In this document: positions 17,421 through 26,560 of the stretch, in pieces | Position numbering within the stretch: position 1 is the stretch's first letter | How the letters are laid out: each line of letters opens with the position of its first letter | Position numbers and translations under genes: made by a program | The notes under the pieces: model-generated | Seen by the model: the letters and a program-made list of their open reading frames with translations, nothing else | The model's database searches: none | What the model was told of the DNA's origin: nothing | Assembly (NCBI GenBank): GCA_938039675.1 | Contig: CALHUI010000007.1 | Location: forward strand, 347,472 to 411,471 | Length of the DNA stretch: 64,000 nucleotides | From: an uncultured Cytophagales bacterium | Lineage (GTDB): Bacteria > Bacteroidota > Bacteroidia > Cytophagales > Thermoflexibacteraceae | Direction: 5' to 3'

Positions 17421-18212
17421 TTAGTGGTGTTCAGTGCCTATTTCTTTGCCGCAATGCGGACAAATTTGCGGTTTCTTTTTAGCTCTCTTGCTCAACTCTT
17501 CGGAAAAGCCGGAGGCAAGCAAACCGGCAGGCAATGCAAAAAGCCCCACACCGATAATGGCAATCATGCCGCCCAGAAATTTTCCCAAGCCCGTAACCGG
17601 ATATACATCGCCGTAGCCTACGGTTGTCAGCGTAGCAATGCCCCACCACATCGTTTTGAGGATGCTGGAAAACTGCTCCGGCTGTGCATCGTTTTCAATG
17701 TAATACATAAATGTGGAGGTAATCAGCAGCATGAAAAACATCAAAATAGTGGAAACGGTCAGTTCTTCTTTGCGGTCTTTGAGCACGGTCGTGATTAGTG
17801 CAAGTGCCTTCACATAGCGCACGATTTTGAAAATTCGGAAAATACGCAGCACCCGCAGAATGCGCAACAGGCGCAAATCAACTCCCAGAAAGGGCAAGTA
17901 GAACGGCACAATTGCCAACAAATCAATTATTGGCAGTGGTTGGACGGCATAACGCAGGTTGCCCGTAAACGGCTTCCTGTAAGCAGGGTTTTCGTTGGCT
18001 GTCCACAGACGCAGTACGTATTCAACAGAAAATACTGCTACGGAAAATACTTCAAATTCGTTGAAAAAATGCTCATATGCGTTGCGTATTTCTGCTTCCG
18101 ACTCGAGCACAATAGCGATTACATTGGTGCTAATCAGCACAATCAGCATCACATTCACCGTACGACCGAGTGCGCCTGCACCCGACAGTACTTCGTACAC
18201 ATATTTTTTCAT
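17421..18212 (-). CDS. Voltage-gated potassium channel (6-TM)
   Basis: This 263-residue ion-transport protein has six membrane helices. The S4 voltage sensor shows regularly spaced arginines (RLLRILRVLRIFRIFK), and the selectivity filter is TTVGYGD. The C-terminal tail holds a CPHCGKE mini zinc-ribbon-like motif ending GTEHH, an unusual addition. The ATG at 18212 is preceded by AGGGGAC at Shine-Dalgarno distance and is preferred over the upstream ATG at 18245. The broken lpxR-family gene starts 19 bases downstream. Confidence 0.9.
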   Translation of the reverse strand: MKKYVYEVLSGAGALGRTVNVMLIVLISTNVIAIVLESEAEIRNAYEHFFNEFEVFSVAVFSVEYVLRLWTANENPAYRKPFTGNLRYAVQPLPIIDLLAIVPFYLPFLGVDLRLLRILRVLRIFRIFKIVRYVKALALITTVLKDRKEELTVSTILMFFMLLITSTFMYYIENDAQPEQFSSILKTMWWGIATLTTVGYGDVYPVTGLGKFLGGMIAIIGVGLFALPAGLLASGFSEELSKRAKKKPQICPHCGKEIGTEHH

Positions 18213-18294
18213 GGCTGTCCCCTGAATTTCTTGGTGTGAAAGCAATTACAAGGTATGAAATCGCAGCCATTTGTACACTTTTCGTAAGGCAGCA

Positions 18295-18329
18295 AAAAGC
18301 CCTCGACAGTTTTCCTGCTGAGGGCTTTT
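18295..18329 (-). terminator. Rho-independent terminator after the 50-aa basic protein gene
   Basis: A 10-base stem (AAAAGCCCTC at 18295-18304 with its complement at 18320-18329) is followed on the minus strand by a run of five T. It lies 45 bases beyond the stop of the small basic protein gene and separates it from the channel gene. Confidence 0.75.
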
Positions 18330-18373
18330 CATTACACTTTGCGCAAAATGTAAGTGAGAAATGCGGATGCCAA

Positions 18374-18526
18374 TTAGGCTTTTTTCGCTGCAAATGATGC
18401 TTTGATAGCTTCAATATCTACATTTTTAATCGTAGGCAGCTTAGTGAGCAACTTAATGTCTTTGATGCGTTGGTTCGCAGCATTAGAATTGCGTCTGTCT
18501 TTCCGCTTCAATCTGGTAACAGCCAT
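18374..18526 (-). CDS. Small highly basic protein (50 aa), possible ribosome-associated protein
   Basis: A complete ORF encodes MAVTRLKRKDRRNSNAANQR and 30 more residues, ending FAAKKA. It is strongly basic at the N-terminus and ends in a short helix. It has its own -7 element (18558-18551) and a terminator, which is typical of a real, well-expressed small gene. The composition resembles a small ribosomal protein. A Bacteroidota-specific ribosomal protein named bL38 has been described from the Flavobacterium ribosome; I cannot tell from memory whether this is that protein. It would be missed by a 60-residue cutoff. Confidence 0.75.
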   Translation of the reverse strand: MAVTRLKRKDRRNSNAANQRIKDIKLLTKLPTIKNVDIEAIKASFAAKKA

Positions 18527-18550
18527 GGTTGTAACGATTTTAATGAGGCG

Positions 18551-18558
18551 CAAATGTA
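18551..18558 (-). promoter_or_regulatory. Possible -7 element for the 50-aa basic protein gene
   Basis: TACATTTG on the minus strand, 25 bases upstream of the ATG. No clear -33 TTG is seen. Confidence 0.4.
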
Positions 18559-18650
18559 GCTCATTTTTAGCTTTCCACGTACTTTTGAGCGATTTTTTGT
18601 CCTGCCATTGTTTTAGCCGTTATATTTTCCAATCAACACATCCCAACACT

Positions 18651-20213
18651 ATGTCTTTTTTTCGTTTTGGTGAAGATAAACTTACTCCTTCCATCGCACT
18701 TCAAATAGCTCGCAAAACCTGCAAAGGAATTATTTCGGAAGCCGTTCGCCAGAAAGTAGCCGCCAGCCGAGCAACCGTGGACAGTATGGTAGCTGCCGAG
18801 AAGGTAATCTACGGCATCAACACAGGTTTTGGCCCGCTTTGCACCACTATTATTTCCCCCGAGCAAACAGCCTTGCTGCAATTCAACCTGTTGCGCAGCC
18901 ACAGCGTAGGCGTAGGCGAACCCCTCGCCGACGATATTGCCAAACTGATGCTCATTCTGAAAGTACATTCGCTGGCTATGGGCTTTTCAGGTATTTCCAT
19001 GCAAGTAATGGAGCGGATTTTGTTGCACATAGAAACCAATGCGATTCCGATAGTGCCTTCGCAAGGGTCTGTCGGGGCTTCGGGCGACTTGGCACCGCTG
19101 GCGCATCTGTTTCTGCCACTGGTTGGGCTGGGGCATGTCAGGTGGCAAGGCAAAACGCTGCCCGCCGAAGAATGGTTGCAGACTATGCAACTGCCGCCGA
19201 TACAATTGCAGGCAAAAGAAGGACTGGCACTTATCAACGGCACACAGTTTATTGCTGCCCATGCTGTAAAAGTGGTGGAGCAGTTGCACAACTGTTTGGA
19301 TAATGCCGATATTATTGGTGCCATGACGCTGGAAAGCGTGCTTGGCTCGGTCAGTCCTTTCGAGGAACAACTGCACCTCATCCGTCCCTTTGCAGGCACA
19401 CAACATGTAGCTTATCGCCTGCGCACACTGCTGAAAGATTCGCCAATGGTGGCTTCACACGCCAATTGTGGCCGCATACAAGACCCCTACTCCATACGTT
19501 GCATGCCACAGGTACACGGCGCTTCGCGCAACGCATGGCTGCATCTGAAAGAAATGGTTATTACGGAAATTAATTCTGTAACCGACAACCCCATTATTTT
19601 GAACAGCGAACGCGCCATCAGCGGTGGCAACTTCCACGGTCAGCCGCTGGCATTGCCTTTAGACTATGCAACACTTGCTGCCGCTGAATTAGGCAACATC
19701 TCCGATCGCCGTACCTATATGCTGCTCGAAGGGCCTGCCGGTCTGCCCATGCTGCTGATGCGCAATACAGGCATCAATTCAGGTTTTATGATTCCACAAT
19801 ACACCTCTGCTGCTTTGGTAAGCGAAAATAAATCGCTGTGCTTCCCTGCAAGTGCCGACAGCATCCCAACCTCTCTTGGACAGGAAGACCATGTGAGCAT
19901 GGGCAGCATCAGCGGGCGCAAAGCACTGAAAGTGATTGAAAATCTGGAAAATATTCTGGCCATAGAACTCCTTTGCGCAGCGCAGGCATTTGATTTCCGC
20001 CGACCTTTGCATTCCACCCCACTACTGGAAGCCTGCCATGAACTGGTGCGCAGCCGAATAGACCACGCCGAAAGCGACCGCTTATTCTACAACGATATTC
20101 TGCAGGCGCAGGCAATTGTTCGGGAACAGTTGCTGCCGCAAACAGTAGCAGCCACCGCACGGGAGCGGCAAATTCCGTTAGAAAGCCCTTGGGAAACGCT
20201 GTTCAGTTGCTAA
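18651..20213 (+). CDS. hutH: Histidine ammonia-lyase
   Basis: This enzyme deaminates histidine to urocanate, the first step of histidine breakdown. It has 520 residues. The Ala143-Ser144-Gly145 triplet in GSVGASGDLAPLAH forms the MIO cofactor, and the catalytic Tyr is Y54 in VIYGINTGFG. The ATG at 18651 gives the standard N-terminus; the much longer upstream frame is spurious. A homologous aromatic lyase or aminomutase is possible, since Bacteroidota carry several MIO enzymes. No hutU, hutI or hutG is nearby, so assignment to histidine use is by family only. Confidence 0.87.
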   Translation: MSFFRFGEDKLTPSIALQIARKTCKGIISEAVRQKVAASRATVDSMVAAEKVIYGINTGFGPLCTTIISPEQTALLQFNLLRSHSVGVGEPLADDIAKLMLILKVHSLAMGFSGISMQVMERILLHIETNAIPIVPSQGSVGASGDLAPLAHLFLPLVGLGHVRWQGKTLPAEEWLQTMQLPPIQLQAKEGLALINGTQFIAAHAVKVVEQLHNCLDNADIIGAMTLESVLGSVSPFEEQLHLIRPFAGTQHVAYRLRTLLKDSPMVASHANCGRIQDPYSIRCMPQVHGASRNAWLHLKEMVITEINSVTDNPIILNSERAISGGNFHGQPLALPLDYATLAAAELGNISDRRTYMLLEGPAGLPMLLMRNTGINSGFMIPQYTSAALVSENKSLCFPASADSIPTSLGQEDHVSMGSISGRKALKVIENLENILAIELLCAAQAFDFRRPLHSTPLLEACHELVRSRIDHAESDRLFYNDILQAQAIVREQLLPQTVAATARERQIPLESPWETLFSC

Positions 20214-20606
20214 TCATCGCTTGCGGACATACCATGCCCAACCTATAAGCAGCGGGTGAATAACAAGCAGGCGTACCCAAGCTACCCACGGCGGCACGCA
20301 GAGCCCCCCTTCTACACAACTTCCGATTTGGATGAAATAGACATGTGAAGGAACAAACACAACAAGCAATGCAACAATACCCCACGCAGCCCATTGCCTG
20401 AGCGGCGCTATTAACAGCCCGATACCCAGCACCACTTCGGCAACCCCAGCCATCACATTGATGCGATTAGGAAAGGGCAGATAGTCGGGTATCAGCGGCA
20501 AATAAAACTCCGGCATAACAAAGTGATTCAGCCCTGCTAAAGCAAAAAAGGCCGCTAACAGATTACGGGCTATATACCTTGTAGTGTCTGTCCATTCATT
20601 AAACAT
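20214..20606 (-). CDS. DoxX-like membrane protein
   Basis: This 130-residue protein has four predicted membrane helices. The layout LLAAFFALAGLNHFVMPEFYL at the start, then GVAEVVLGIGLLIAPLRQW, is typical of DoxX/DoxD-like small membrane proteins, whose biochemical role is poorly known. The stop directly abuts the hutH stop (convergent, no gap). Confidence 0.78.
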   Translation of the reverse strand: MFNEWTDTTRYIARNLLAAFFALAGLNHFVMPEFYLPLIPDYLPFPNRINVMAGVAEVVLGIGLLIAPLRQWAAWGIVALLVVFVPSHVYFIQIGSCVEGGLCVPPWVAWVRLLVIHPLLIGWAWYVRKR

Positions 20607-20659
20607 GAATTAAATTTAATGGAAACAGTGCAAAACGCTCCGTTTTTTTGCGCTGTTTT

Positions 20660-20689
20660 TTTGTATCATACAATAAAATGATATATTTG
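20660..20689 (+). promoter_or_regulatory. Putative promoter of the DUF3276 gene
   Basis: TTTG at 20660-20663, an 18-base spacer and TATATTTG at 20682-20689 form a near-ideal Bacteroidota promoter 24 bases upstream of the GTG start. Confidence 0.65.
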
Positions 20690-20712
20690 GCAACCAAAAA
20701 TGAATTAGGAAC

Positions 20713-21048
20713 GTGGAAGACTTCAAAGAAAACGGTGAAATCTATTCTCAACGCATCAGAGCAGGAAAGCGGACGTATTTTTTTGACATCAAATCTACAC
20801 GCAGTAATGATTACTACATAACCATTACTGAGAGCAAAAAAAGAGCAACTCCCGACGGTTTTGTTTTCGACAAGCACAAAATTTTCCTCTACAAAGAAGA
20901 TTTCTTCAAGTTTGCCGAAGCGTTGAATCATGCAATTGACCATATCAAAAACAATCTGATGCCCGAAGTGGATTTCAGTCAGTTTGAGCAATCGGAAGTA
21001 GAGGAATCCTTTGACGGGCTTTCCGAAGACGGTTTGAAGTGGGACTAA
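20713..21048 (+). CDS. DUF3276 family (PUR-alpha-like) nucleic-acid-binding protein
   Basis: This 111-residue protein belongs to DUF3276, a family with a single PUR repeat fold found mainly in Bacteroidota and spirochaetes. Members bind single-stranded nucleic acid (as shown for Borrelia Pur-alpha). The core GEIYSQRIRAGKRTYFFDIK and the helix KEDFFKFAEALNHAIDHI are characteristic. The acidic tail (EQSEVEESFDGL) is also typical. Translation starts at GTG 20713; the only nearby ATG (20700) runs straight into a stop. A strong promoter lies just upstream. Confidence 0.88.
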   Translation: MEDFKENGEIYSQRIRAGKRTYFFDIKSTRSNDYYITITESKKRATPDGFVFDKHKIFLYKEDFFKFAEALNHAIDHIKNNLMPEVDFSQFEQSEVEESFDGLSEDGLKWD

Positions 21049-21134
21049 GCAAATCCGCCAAGCTTAAGATTATACAGGCAGCATTTTGTTATTGTGCTGT
21101 GAGTCCGATTTTTTTGCAGAAAAATTAAGAAGCG

Positions 21135-21872
21135 GTGTCCGATTCACTCATCATCATTCCAACTTACAACGAGCTTGAAAATATAGAGCCCATTATTCGC
21201 GCGGTAATGGGCTTGTCTTTTTTACCCGACCTGCTGATTATAGACGACTGCTCGCCCGATGGAACGGCCGATAAAGTGAAAGAACTGCAAAAGGAGTTTC
21301 CCGGCAGGCTGCATTTGGAACAACGCAAAGGCAAGTTAGGATTAGGCACGGCTTATATCCATGGTTTCCGTTACGCATTGGCACGGCACTATGAGTATAT
21401 TTTTGAAATGGATGCCGATTTCTCTCACAATCCCGAAGATGTACCGCGCCTTTACAGTGCCTGTGCCCATGAGGGTTACGATTTGGCTATCGGTTCGCGT
21501 TATATCAACGGCGTAACGGTTATCAATTGGCCTATCGGGCGCGTGCTGATGTCCTATTTTGCAAGTACCTATGTGCGCATGGTAACAGGCATGGAAATTA
21601 TGGACACCACTGCCGGTTTTAAATGCTATCGCCGTGCCGTACTGGCCAATATAGAATTAGATAAAATCAAGTTTGTAGGCTATGCTTTCCAGATTGAAAT
21701 GAAGTTCAATGCTTGGAAACTTGGCTTCAAAATCAAAGAAATACCCATTATCTTCAAAGACCGCGAAAAGGGTGTTTCCAAAATGTCCAGCAAAATCTTC
21801 AAAGAAGCCTTTCTGGGCGTATTACAAATCAAAATCCGTAGTTGGTTCCGCACCTACCACCGGAAAGCATAG
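21135..21872 (+). CDS. Polyprenol-phosphate mannosyltransferase-like GT2 glycosyltransferase
   Basis: This 245-residue family-2 glycosyltransferase resembles dolichol-phosphate mannose synthase. The N-terminus shows IIIPTYNELENI, then LLIIDDCSPDGTADKV, and the acceptor motif FEMDADFSHNPEDVPRL. RDREKGVSKM-type sequence (DREKGVSKMS) appears near the end. It likely transfers a sugar from a nucleotide donor to a polyprenyl phosphate on the inner leaflet. The start codon is GTG at 21135. It is convergent with hflX, 10 bases away. Confidence 0.88.
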   Translation: MSDSLIIIPTYNELENIEPIIRAVMGLSFLPDLLIIDDCSPDGTADKVKELQKEFPGRLHLEQRKGKLGLGTAYIHGFRYALARHYEYIFEMDADFSHNPEDVPRLYSACAHEGYDLAIGSRYINGVTVINWPIGRVLMSYFASTYVRMVTGMEIMDTTAGFKCYRRAVLANIELDKIKFVGYAFQIEMKFNAWKLGFKIKEIPIIFKDREKGVSKMSSKIFKEAFLGVLQIKIRSWFRTYHRKA

Positions 21873-21882
21873 CCCCACAATC

Positions 21883-23124
21883 TTATCCCACAATTTCCCC
21901 TTTCAGATACTCCGGCATTTGGTCGCGGTTGAGGAAGTTCGGGTAGATACTGAAATACTTTTTGGCAATTTCCTGCATCATCATTTGCCGCAACCGGTCG
22001 ATGTTGATTTTTTGCGCTGCCGAAATGAATACGGCACGAGGTATTCGATTCAAATAAGTGGCTTTGAGTTGTTCCAAAGTCGGTTTGCCGCCGTGCTCTT
22101 CAAAAGGTGCGCCGTTTTCCAATTCGGAGTTTTGGTAAGCATCAATTTTGTTAAGCACCAAAATCACCGTTTTTTCGCCTGCCCCTATTTCGGCAAGTGT
22201 CTTGTTCACCACCTCTATGTGTTCTTCAAACGACGGATGCGAAATATCCACCACATGCAGCAAAATATCTGCCTCCACAATTTCTGAAAGCGTGGACTTG
22301 AAACTTTCCACCAAGTGCGTAGGCAGTTTGCGGATAAAACCGACCGTATCGGTCAGCAGAAAAGGTATCTGGTCTATCACCACCTTGCGCACCGTGGCAT
22401 CCACGGTTGCAAAGAGTTTGTTTTCGGCAAAAACATCGGCTTTGGTGAGCAGGTTCATTAGCGTGGACTTGCCTACGTTGGTATAGCCCACAAGTGCAAC
22501 CCGCACCATCGTTTCCCGCGATTTGCGTTGGGTTTCGCCCTGTTTTTCTATGCGGTTGAGCTTTTCGCGCAGCAAAGCGATTTTATCGCGTACAATCCGT
22601 CGGTCGGTTTCCAGCTCGCTTTCACCCGGACCGCCGCGCACACCCACACCACCCTGTTGGCGCGAAAGGTGCGTCCACATGCGCGTCAGGCGGGGCAGCA
22701 TGTACTGCATTTGCGCCAGCTCTACCTGTGTGCGTGCCTGTACGGTTTTTGCCCGCAACAGGAAGATTTCAATAATGAGCATCGTGCGGTCTAAAATTTT
22801 GCACTTCAACTCTTTTTCCAAGTTGCGCATTTGCGAACTGCTCAACTCGTCGTCAAAAATGACCATCGCGGGTTTTTCCGCCTGCACAAATGCCTGAATT
22901 TCTTCTAATTTGCCTTTGCCTACGAACGTGCGCGGGTGCGGGCGCTCTAACTTTTGGCGAAATTTTTTCAGCGTGCGGATGCCCGCAGTTTCAGCCAAAA
23001 ATTCCAACTCGTTCAAATATTCGGTTGCCTGCTCTTCGGTCTGTTTTTGGGTAACAACAGCCACCAGCACAGCCGTAGGCTGCACGGGGGCGGTATCTAT
23101 CATTTTTTGCTTATTTTTTTGCAT
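21883..23124 (-). CDS. hflX: Ribosome-associated GTPase HflX
   Basis: This 413-residue GTPase binds and rescues ribosomes, especially under stress. It has the N-terminal HflX domain (FVGKGKLEEI), a coiled segment with GGVGVRGGPGESELETDRR, and the G domain with Walker A GYTNVGKST and G3 DTVGFIRKLP. NKID supplies the base-recognition motif. The ATG at 23124 overlaps the mutS stop by one base (TGATG); a GTG at 23127 is an alternative. The coupling to mutS suggests a two-gene operon. Confidence 0.95.
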   Translation of the reverse strand: MQKNKQKMIDTAPVQPTAVLVAVVTQKQTEEQATEYLNELEFLAETAGIRTLKKFRQKLERPHPRTFVGKGKLEEIQAFVQAEKPAMVIFDDELSSSQMRNLEKELKCKILDRTMLIIEIFLLRAKTVQARTQVELAQMQYMLPRLTRMWTHLSRQQGGVGVRGGPGESELETDRRIVRDKIALLREKLNRIEKQGETQRKSRETMVRVALVGYTNVGKSTLMNLLTKADVFAENKLFATVDATVRKVVIDQIPFLLTDTVGFIRKLPTHLVESFKSTLSEIVEADILLHVVDISHPSFEEHIEVVNKTLAEIGAGEKTVILVLNKIDAYQNSELENGAPFEEHGGKPTLEQLKATYLNRIPRAVFISAAQKINIDRLRQMMMQEIAKKYFSIYPNFLNRDQMPEYLKGEIVG

Positions 23125-25757
23125 CACTTGCCTAACAAATTCTTTATCTCGTTTAGTTTCAACAGCGCCTCAACGGGCGAAATGGTGTTGATGTCTAACT
23201 GTTGTAGCATTTCTTTCACCTTGGTGTAGTTCGGGTCGGCGGGTTCAAACATGCTCATCTGATAGACTTGCGGCTTAGGCATACGGCTCATCTTTGCCTG
23301 TATTTGCTTGCGGTGGTGTTCGCGGGAACTGTCCTTTTCCAGATGCTGCATGATTTCATGAGCGCGAATGACTACCGCATTGGGCATACCCGCCAACTGC
23401 GCCACGTGGATACCGAAACTGTGCTGGCTGCCGCCGGGCATCAGTTTGCGCAAGAACACGACCTTACCGCCCGTTTCTTTAACGGCTACGTTGAAATTTC
23501 GAATGCGCTCATGTTCGGCTGCCAGTGCGTTGAGTTCGTGATAGTGCGTGGCAAAAAGCGTCTTGGGGCGAAATTTCGGGTGGTTGTGCAAATGCTCTAC
23601 AATTGCCCAAGCAATGGAAATGCCGTCGTAGGTGCTTGTGCCGCGCCCGATTTCGTCCATAATCAGCAAACTGCGCTCGCTGAGGTTGTTCAGGATGCTT
23701 GCCGTTTCGGTCATTTCCACCATAAAAGTACTTTCGCCGCGGGAAAGGTTATCGCTTGCCCCCACGCGGGTAAAAACCTTGTCCACCCACCCGATTTTGG
23801 CTTCGGCGGCAGGTACAAAACAGCCCATTTGCGCCATCAGCACAATCAGTGCGGTTTGCCGCAACAGGGCGGATTTACCCGCCATGTTTGGACCCGTAAT
23901 GATGATAATTTGCTGACTTTCAGTATCTAAGAAAATATCGTTCGGTACGTATTGCTCGCCCGGGGGCAACTGTCGCTCAATAACGGGATGCCTGCCCGCG
24001 CAGATGTCAATTGCCTGATGCTCACCGATGACGGGGCGTACGTAGTCGTTGGCAACCGATACCTCGGCAAACGACAGCAGACAATCCAACATTGCCAATA
24101 TTTTGGCGTTTTGTTGAATAGGCAACATATATTCGGCGGCTACACTGACCAATTGTTGAAAAATTTGTACTTCTAATGCCGCTATTTTTTCCTCTGCCGT
24201 CAGGATTTTTTCTTCGTAAACTTTCAGTTCTTCGGTGATGTAGCGCTCGGCATTGGCAAGCGTCTGCTTACGAATCCAGTCGGCAGGTACTTTGTCTTTG
24301 TGCGCATTGCTGACCTCAATGTAATAGCCGAAAACCTTGTTATAGTTGATTTTCAGTGAGTTAATACCCGTCCGCTGTATTTCGCGGTCTAAGATTTGTT
24401 TGAGGAAATCTTTGCCCGAAAAGGCAATAGCCCGCAACTCGTCCAATTCGGGGTGTACGCCCGGACGGATAAGGTTGCCTTGATTGATAATTGCGGGCAC
24501 ATCTTCATTGAGTTCCGCCCCAATTTTATTCAACAAAAATTGACAAGGGTTGAGTTGGTCGGCTAATTGTTTCCACACGGGCAAGCACGCGCTTGACAAA
24601 AGCAACTTAACAGGCTGCACCTGCAACAGCGAACGGCGCAGTTGCTGCAACTCTCGCGGATTGATGCGCCCAGCAGCCACTTTGGAAACCATGCGTTCCA
24701 AATCTCCAATGGCAGCAAAATAGCGGCTCAACTGTTCGCGAAAGCCCTCATTTTCAACTAAATGACTTACGGCAGACAGTCGTTCGTCTATTTTTGCCTT
24801 GTTAGTCAGCGGCAGAGCAATCCATTTTTTCAGCAAGCGCGCCCCCATCGGTGTGTGGGTGCGGTCTAATATCTGAATCAGCGGGATGCCGCCTTCGTGC
24901 TGCGGATAAAGCAGTTCCAAATTGCGCACCGTGAAGCGGTCTAACCATACGTAACCCTCTTCCTCAATGCGGCTGATAGATGAAACATGGCGAATTTCTT
25001 TGTGTTCGGTTGCTTCCAGATAGTACAGTGCCGCACCTGCCGCCACAATGCCCTCAGGCAGATTTTCTATGCCGAAGCCTTTGAGCGAAGCGGTTTCAAA
25101 ATGACGCGTCAGTTTTTCGTAGGCATAGTCGTACTGAAAAACCCACTCATCTACGGGATAACTGCTGATTTTATCGGCAGAACCTGCGGAAAAAAAATAT
25201 TCTTCCCAAATTTTTTTACAAGACTTGCTGAAAATCACTTCGGCGGGTACAAAGTTTTGCAACAACTTTTGTATGTGCGGCAAATTGCCTTGCGTGGTGA
25301 GAAACTCGCCCGTGCTGATGTCCAGAAACGCAATGCCGATGGCGTTGTTGCCGCCTGCAAGGTGCAAAGCGCAGAGGTAGTTATTGCGGCGCGTGTCCAG
25401 CACCTGGTCGTGGTAAGCAACGCCGGGCGTAATCAGTTCGGTAACGCCGCGCTTGACCAAACCTTTGGCAAATCGGGGGTCTTCCAACTGGTCGCAAATG
25501 GCAACACGCTCGCCTGCCCGCACCAATTTAGGCAAGTAATTGTCTAAGGCATGGTGCGGAAAGCCGGCCAGCGGTACTTCCGCCGCCGCGCCGTTGGAAC
25601 GCTTGGTGAGTACAATATCCAAAATGCGACTTGCCCGCACAGCATCATCACCGAAAGTTTCATAGAAATCACCCACGCGAAACAGCAGCAGCGCACCCGG
25701 ATACTTTGCCTTAAAAGCATTGTACTGTTGCATCAAGGGCGTTTCTTTGGGGCTCAT
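23124..25757 (-). CDS. mutS: DNA mismatch repair protein MutS
   Basis: This 877-residue mismatch-recognition ATPase has the N-terminal TPLMQQYNAFKAKYPGALLLFRVGDFYETFGDDA block, which includes the Phe-x-Glu mismatch wedge (FYETF). The lever and clamp domains follow. The ATPase has Walker A TGPNMAGKSALLRQ, the signature block and Walker B LLIMDEIGRGTSTYDG. The length is standard. It is the first gene of the mutS-hflX pair. Confidence 0.97.
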   Translation of the reverse strand: MSPKETPLMQQYNAFKAKYPGALLLFRVGDFYETFGDDAVRASRILDIVLTKRSNGAAAEVPLAGFPHHALDNYLPKLVRAGERVAICDQLEDPRFAKGLVKRGVTELITPGVAYHDQVLDTRRNNYLCALHLAGGNNAIGIAFLDISTGEFLTTQGNLPHIQKLLQNFVPAEVIFSKSCKKIWEEYFFSAGSADKISSYPVDEWVFQYDYAYEKLTRHFETASLKGFGIENLPEGIVAAGAALYYLEATEHKEIRHVSSISRIEEEGYVWLDRFTVRNLELLYPQHEGGIPLIQILDRTHTPMGARLLKKWIALPLTNKAKIDERLSAVSHLVENEGFREQLSRYFAAIGDLERMVSKVAAGRINPRELQQLRRSLLQVQPVKLLLSSACLPVWKQLADQLNPCQFLLNKIGAELNEDVPAIINQGNLIRPGVHPELDELRAIAFSGKDFLKQILDREIQRTGINSLKINYNKVFGYYIEVSNAHKDKVPADWIRKQTLANAERYITEELKVYEEKILTAEEKIAALEVQIFQQLVSVAAEYMLPIQQNAKILAMLDCLLSFAEVSVANDYVRPVIGEHQAIDICAGRHPVIERQLPPGEQYVPNDIFLDTESQQIIIITGPNMAGKSALLRQTALIVLMAQMGCFVPAAEAKIGWVDKVFTRVGASDNLSRGESTFMVEMTETASILNNLSERSLLIMDEIGRGTSTYDGISIAWAIVEHLHNHPKFRPKTLFATHYHELNALAAEHERIRNFNVAVKETGGKVVFLRKLMPGGSQHSFGIHVAQLAGMPNAVVIRAHEIMQHLEKDSSREHHRKQIQAKMSRMPKPQVYQMSMFEPADPNYTKVKEMLQQLDINTISPVEALLKLNEIKNLLGK

Positions 25758-25808
25758 GGGCGAAATTCGTGGTGAGTTGATGAGTAAAAGGCTACTACAA
25801 AATTTAAT

Positions 25809-26522
25809 TTACACATTCGCCCGCAACTGGCGCAGCAAGGCGGCAATATCTTTCGGATAGCGGGCTTCTACGCGCAGCGGCTCGCCGTTCAGGGCGGTAA
25901 ATTCCAGCCCGAAGGCATGAAGTGCCACGCGGCTAATGAGCGGTTGTTCTTCGGTGAACTTTTTCAGGTTGAAATGGCGCTTCAACTCGGAAAGGTACAA
26001 TTTATGACCGCCGTACAGTTCGTCGGAAACAATCGGCGCTTTGAGGCAAGCCAAGTGAATGCGAATTTGGTGCATCCGCCCCGTCAGCGGCAGGCACTCT
26101 ACCAGCGTATGCTTTTTGAAAACCTCTTTGGTGTAGAAAATCGTTTCGGCTTCTTTGCCTTCCTGCTTGTCTATGCGCACGCCGCCGCCCGAAGTTTGAG
26201 CAATGGGCAGGTACACATCCACGCCGTCAAACTGATGGATGCCTTCCACTACTGCATGATAGACTTTTTTCACTGCGCGGTCTTCAAACTGAATGGCAAG
26301 GTTGCGGTAGGCTTCGGGATTTTTGGCAATTGCCAGAATGCCGCTCGTTTCCTTGTCTAAGCGGTGGCAAACCTGCGCATCGCCCCAATAGGCTCTTGCC
26401 ATGCGGATAATGCTTGTGGTGTCAATGGTTCGCTCGTCTAAGGTTGAGACGTAGGGCGGCTTGTTAATCAGGATGTAATCGCTGTCTTCATGCAGGATTA
26501 AATCTTCAAATCGGATTTTCAT
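25809..26522 (-). CDS. RluA-family pseudouridine synthase
   Basis: This 237-residue RNA pseudouridine synthase has the RluA-family catalytic motif CHRLDKETSGI with the active-site Asp, followed by EDRAVKKVYHAVVEG. The target, an rRNA or tRNA uridine, cannot be read from the sequence. It lacks an N-terminal S4 domain and so is shorter than RluC or RluD. A -7/-33 pair lies very close to the ATG, so the transcript may be nearly leaderless. Confidence 0.88.
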   Translation of the reverse strand: MKIRFEDLILHEDSDYILINKPPYVSTLDERTIDTTSIIRMARAYWGDAQVCHRLDKETSGILAIAKNPEAYRNLAIQFEDRAVKKVYHAVVEGIHQFDGVDVYLPIAQTSGGGVRIDKQEGKEAETIFYTKEVFKKHTLVECLPLTGRMHQIRIHLACLKAPIVSDELYGGHKLYLSELKRHFNLKKFTEEQPLISRVALHAFGLEFTALNGEPLRVEARYPKDIAALLRQLRANV

Positions 26523-26526
26523 GCGG

Positions 26527-26560
26527 CAAAGTTACGCCACTTGCCTAAAACTTATACAAA
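26527..26560 (-). promoter_or_regulatory. Putative promoter of the RluA-family gene
   Basis: Minus-strand TTTG (26560-26557), a 22-base spacer and TAACTTTG (26534-26527). The ATG at 26522 is only 5 bases beyond the -7 element, which implies little or no leader. Confidence 0.45.

Noticed and set aside
18332..18352. Near-palindrome TTACA.TTTGCGCAAA.TGTAA between the small basic protein gene and its terminator.
   Set aside because: It has one central mismatch and lies at a 3' end next to the terminator; no regulator or function can be assigned.
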